Positions 61,475 through 64,000 of a stretch of DNA of 64,000 nt are shown one piece after another (position 1 is the first letter of the stretch; every line of letters begins with the position of its first letter). This DNA comes from Hymenobacter nitidus (GTDB lineage Bacteria; Bacteroidota; Bacteroidia; Cytophagales; Hymenobacteraceae). Made by a program: the position numbers and the translations under genes. The stretch lies in assembly GCF_020447315.1 (NCBI RefSeq), contig NZ_JAJADQ010000007.1, forward strand, positions 62,001 through 126,000. Reading direction: 5' to 3'. The notes under the pieces were generated by a model that made no database searches, was not told the DNA's origin, and saw only the letters and a program-made list of their open reading frames with translations.

Positions 61475-61969
61475 ATGGACTTAATAACCCCCAATATTGG
61501 CCTGATCTTCTGGCAGCTGGTGATTTTCCTCATCGTGCTGTTCCTGCTGGCCAAATTTGCTTGGAAACCCATTCTCGGCTCTCTTAAGGAGCGTGAGGAT
61601 TCAATTGAAAGCGCCCTGCGCATGGCCGACCAGGCCAAGCTGGAAATGCAGCAGCTGAAAGCCGGTAACGAAAAACTCATTGCCGAAGCCCGTATGGAGC
61701 GCGACAAGATGATGCAGGAAGCCACGCAAATGGCCAACCAGCTCATCGAGCAGGCCAAGAGCAAAGCTACCGAGGAAGGCAGCCGCATGATCATGCAGGC
61801 CCGCGAAGCCATCCAGAACGAGAAACAAGCTGCGCTGACCGAGGTGAAAAACACGGCTGCTAAGCTTTCCATCGATATTGCTGAGCGCATCCTGCGCCGT
61901 GAGCTGGCTGATTCCGGCTCCCAGCAGCAACTCGTGGACTCGTACCTGAAGGATGTTAAACTGAACTAG
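61475..61969 (+). CDS. atpF: ATP synthase F0 subunit b
   Basis: A 164-residue protein. ATG at 61475 (MDLITPNIGLIFWQLVIFLI) is the normal start; the open frame runs 26 codons further upstream without a fitting start. One N-terminal helix (LIFWQLVIFLIVLFLLAKFA) followed by a long charged coiled coil ending IAERILRRELADSGSQQQLV. Known role: peripheral stalk of the ATP synthase. Confidence 0.95.
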   Translation: MDLITPNIGLIFWQLVIFLIVLFLLAKFAWKPILGSLKEREDSIESALRMADQAKLEMQQLKAGNEKLIAEARMERDKMMQEATQMANQLIEQAKSKATEEGSRMIMQAREAIQNEKQAALTEVKNTAAKLSIDIAERILRRELADSGSQQQLVDSYLKDVKLN

Positions 61970-62046
61970 AAGTTAGTGGCTAGTAGCCGGCCCTGACCCC
62001 GCGTCGTGGCTGGCTTCTGCCTCCTGGCTCCTTAACTTCTACAAGT

Positions 62047-62610
62047 ATGTCTGAACAACGAGTTGCCTCCCGCTACGCCAAGTCCCTGCTGGATTTGGCC
62101 GAGGAGCGCGGAACGCTGGAGCAAGTAAAGCAAGACATGGATCTGTTCCGCAAGACGCTGGAGCAAAACCGTGACCTGCGCCTGCTTTTGCGCAATCCCA
62201 TCGTGAAGCACGATAAGAAGCTGGCTATTCTGAAGGCAATCTTCGGCGGCAAGGTGTCGGATATCACGGAGAAGTTTTTCTCCATCGTGACCCAGCACAA
62301 CCGCGAAAGTGCCCTGGAGTGGGTCGCTACTGAGTTTCAAAGCCAGTACGATCTGCTGCGCGGCATGCAGGTGGCCCAGGTGACCACCGCGACTCCGCTG
62401 GCTCCTGCCCTGCGCGAACAGCTGAACACGATTGTTCGCGAACAGTCGGGTCTGCAGAACGTTACGCTGCAGGAATCGGTTGATGAGTCGCTGATCGGTG
62501 GCTTCATCCTGCGTGTCGGCGACCGTCAGCTCGACGAGTCGGTGCGCAACAGCTTGCGCAAGCTGCGCAATTCTTTTAAAGAGAACCCCTACCAACACCA
62601 TATAAATTAA
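62047..62610 (+). CDS. atpH: ATP synthase F1 subunit delta
   Basis: A 187-residue protein. Begins [20 protein letters not shown] and has the N-terminal helical domain ([20 protein letters not shown]), then the C-terminal part [19 protein letters not shown] that links to the b stalk. Its stop is followed after 4 bases by atpA. Known role: connects F1 to the peripheral stalk. Confidence 0.96.
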   Translation: MSEQRVASRYAKSLLDLAEERGTLEQVKQDMDLFRKTLEQNRDLRLLLRNPIVKHDKKLAILKAIFGGKVSDITEKFFSIVTQHNRESALEWVATEFQSQYDLLRGMQVAQVTTATPLAPALREQLNTIVREQSGLQNVTLQESVDESLIGGFILRVGDRQLDESVRNSLRKLRNSFKENPYQHHIN

Positions 62611-62614
62611 CAAC

Positions 62615-64000
62615 ATGGCAGACGTGCGTCCGGATGAAGTATCCGCCATTCTGCGGGAGCAGCTGTCCAACTTCAAGACCGAAGCCGAACTCGAAGAGGT
62701 TGGTACGGTTCTCCAGGTTGGTGACGGTGTAGCCCGCATCTACGGGCTGGGCAATGCCCAGTCGGGGGAATTGATTGAATTTGAAAACGGCCTGCAGGCG
62801 CTGGTTCTCAACCTGGAAGAAGATAACGTAGGTGCCGTAATGCTCGGCGACTACTCCGACATCCGGGAAGGTGCCACCGTGAAGCGGACCAATAAGATTG
62901 CTTCTATTCAGGTTGGTGACGGCATCATCGGGCGCGTGGTAAACACGCTCGGTCAGCCCATCGACGGCCGCGGCCCTATTGCCGGCGAGACCTTCGATAT
63001 GCCCCTGGAGCGTAAGGCGCCCGGTGTAATCTACCGTCAGCCCGTAAACGAGCCCATGCAGACCGGTATCAAGGCTATCGACGCCATGATTCCGATTGGT
63101 CGGGGCCAGCGGGAGCTTATCATCGGCGACCGTCAGACGGGTAAGTCGACAGTAGCCCTTGACGCCATCCTGAACCAGCGCGAGTTCTTCGAGCGCGGCG
63201 AGCCGGTATTCTGCATCTACGTAGCCGTAGGCCAGAAAGCATCGACCGTAGCGCAGGTAGTAAACGCCCTGCAGCGTGGTGGTGCCATGGATTACACCGT
63301 GGTAGTTTCGGCGTCGGCTTCCGACCCGGCTCCCATGCAGTTCTTTGCGCCCTTCACTGGTGCCGCCATCGGCGAATTCTTCCGTGATACGGGTCGTCCT
63401 GCCCTGGTTGTCTATGATGACTTGTCGAAGCAGGCCGTAGCCTACCGCGAAGTGTCGCTGCTGCTGCGTCGTCCTCCCGGACGTGAGGCATACCCCGGTG
63501 ACGTATTCTACCTGCACAGCCGCCTCTTGGAGCGTGCCGCGAAGATCAACGCTTCCGACACGATTGCGGCCGACATGAACGACCTGCCTCCCAGCATCAA
63601 GCACCTGGTGAAAGGCGGTGGCTCGCTGACGGCTCTGCCCATCATCGAAACCCAGGCTGGTGACGTTTCGGCTTATATCCCAACGAACGTAATTTCGATT
63701 ACGGACGGCCAGATCTTCCTCGAAACCAACCTCTTCAACTCGGGTGTGCGTCCCGCCATTAACGTTGGTATCTCGGTATCGCGCGTAGGTGGTAACGCCC
63801 AGATCAAGTCGATGAAGAAGGTAGCTGGTACGCTGAAGCTCGACCAGGCCCAGTTCCGCGAGTTGGAAGCCTTCGCCAAGTTCGGCTCCGACCTCGACGC
63901 CTCGACCAAGCTCACTATCGAGCGGGGCCGTCGTAACCTCGAAATCCTGAAGCAGCCCCAGTTCTCGCCCGTGAAGGTAGAAGACCAGGTGGCTATCATT
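62615..64000 (+). CDS. atpA: ATP synthase F1 subunit alpha (3' partial)
   Basis: ATG at 62615; the 462 codons run in frame to the last base of the window without a stop. [17 protein letters not shown] begins the beta-barrel domain. The nucleotide domain has Walker [10 protein letters not shown] (about 170-178) and [20 protein letters not shown] (about 270). The visible part covers almost all but the C-terminal helical domain. Known role: non-catalytic nucleotide-binding subunit of F1. atpG should follow; atpD and atpC are often elsewhere in Bacteroidota. Confidence 0.97.
   Translation, partial: MADVRPDEVSAILREQLSNFKTEAELEEVGTVLQVGDGVARIYGLGNAQSGELIEFENGLQALVLNLEEDNVGAVMLGDYSDIREGATVKRTNKIASIQVGDGIIGRVVNTLGQPIDGRGPIAGETFDMPLERKAPGVIYRQPVNEPMQTGIKAIDAMIPIGRGQRELIIGDRQTGKSTVALDAILNQREFFERGEPVFCIYVAVGQKASTVAQVVNALQRGGAMDYTVVVSASASDPAPMQFFAPFTGAAIGEFFRDTGRPALVVYDDLSKQAVAYREVSLLLRRPPGREAYPGDVFYLHSRLLERAAKINASDTIAADMNDLPPSIKHLVKGGGSLTALPIIETQAGDVSAYIPTNVISITDGQIFLETNLFNSGVRPAINVGISVSRVGGNAQIKSMKKVAGTLKLDQAQFRELEAFAKFGSDLDASTKLTIERGRRNLEILKQPQFSPVKVEDQVAII

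Overview
The window is a chromosomal segment from a Gram-negative member of the Bacteroidota, most likely Cytophagales and close to Hymenobacter. Seen in the sequence: high G+C coding DNA with C-ending codons, a complete PorP/SprF-GldK-GldL-GldM-GldN type IX secretion (T9SS) cluster, secreted delta-60 repeat proteins with T9SS sorting domains, TonB-dependent receptors with carboxypeptidase-like N-terminal domains, promoter-like TAnnTTTG boxes, and intergenic repeats including one that translates as TPGPSPQGEG. The genus is an inference; no rRNA or tRNA gene was seen.

Layout. 1-5.6 kb: two T9SS cargo paralogues of the delta-60 repeat type flank a DUF1684 protein and a DEDDh exonuclease. 5.6-7.6 kb, minus: lemA followed by two TPM-domain genes. 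7.8-9.4 kb: a sugar nucleotidyltransferase and a small membrane protein converge on a strong terminator. 9.7-21.3 kb, plus: a run of ten genes that is the most unusual part of the window. It encodes a vWA-like lipoprotein, a 3-TM protein, a tubulin/FtsZ-like GTPase, a 1156-residue protein with an actin/Hsp70-like ATPase core, a membrane-spanning coiled-coil adaptor, a small lipoprotein, a MotA/ZorA-like channel subunit, two tiny hydrophobic proteins and a MotB/ZorB-like subunit. I infer one envelope-anchored machine in which an ion-driven stator works with two cytoskeleton-type NTPases. 21.5-26.4 kb: prolyl oligopeptidase, small lipoprotein, GNAT acetyltransferase, a sterol-desaturase-family protein and DUF4286.

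26.5-36.4 kb, minus: small proteins, an MFS transporter, a CDF metal exporter, two related TonB receptors, a lipoprotein and a His-rich protein. Together these look like a metal uptake and efflux region. 36.8-41.1 kb: a SpoIIAA-like small protein, htpG, a MORN/YwqK-like lipoprotein and yraN. 41.3-45.8 kb: lipB, a conserved hypothetical, a WecA/MraY-family transferase, DUF4271 and hemD. 45.9-51.6 kb: porP/sprF and gldKLMN, the T9SS ring and motor. 51.7-59.1 kb, minus: uvrC, a class A penicillin-binding protein and a large porW/sprE-like TPR lipoprotein. 59.2 kb to the end: the ATP synthase operon (atpZ, an atpI-like gene, atpB, E, F, H, A), with atpA cut by the window edge.

How they fit together: the window carries T9SS machinery (PorP, GldK-N and probably PorW) and two likely substrates. 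GldL/GldM and the MotAB-like pair are both proton-motive-force-type motors, so two distinct ion-driven envelope machines lie about 30 kb apart, with the proton-driven ATP synthase a further 8 kb on. Most transcription units are bounded by recognisable hairpin terminators.
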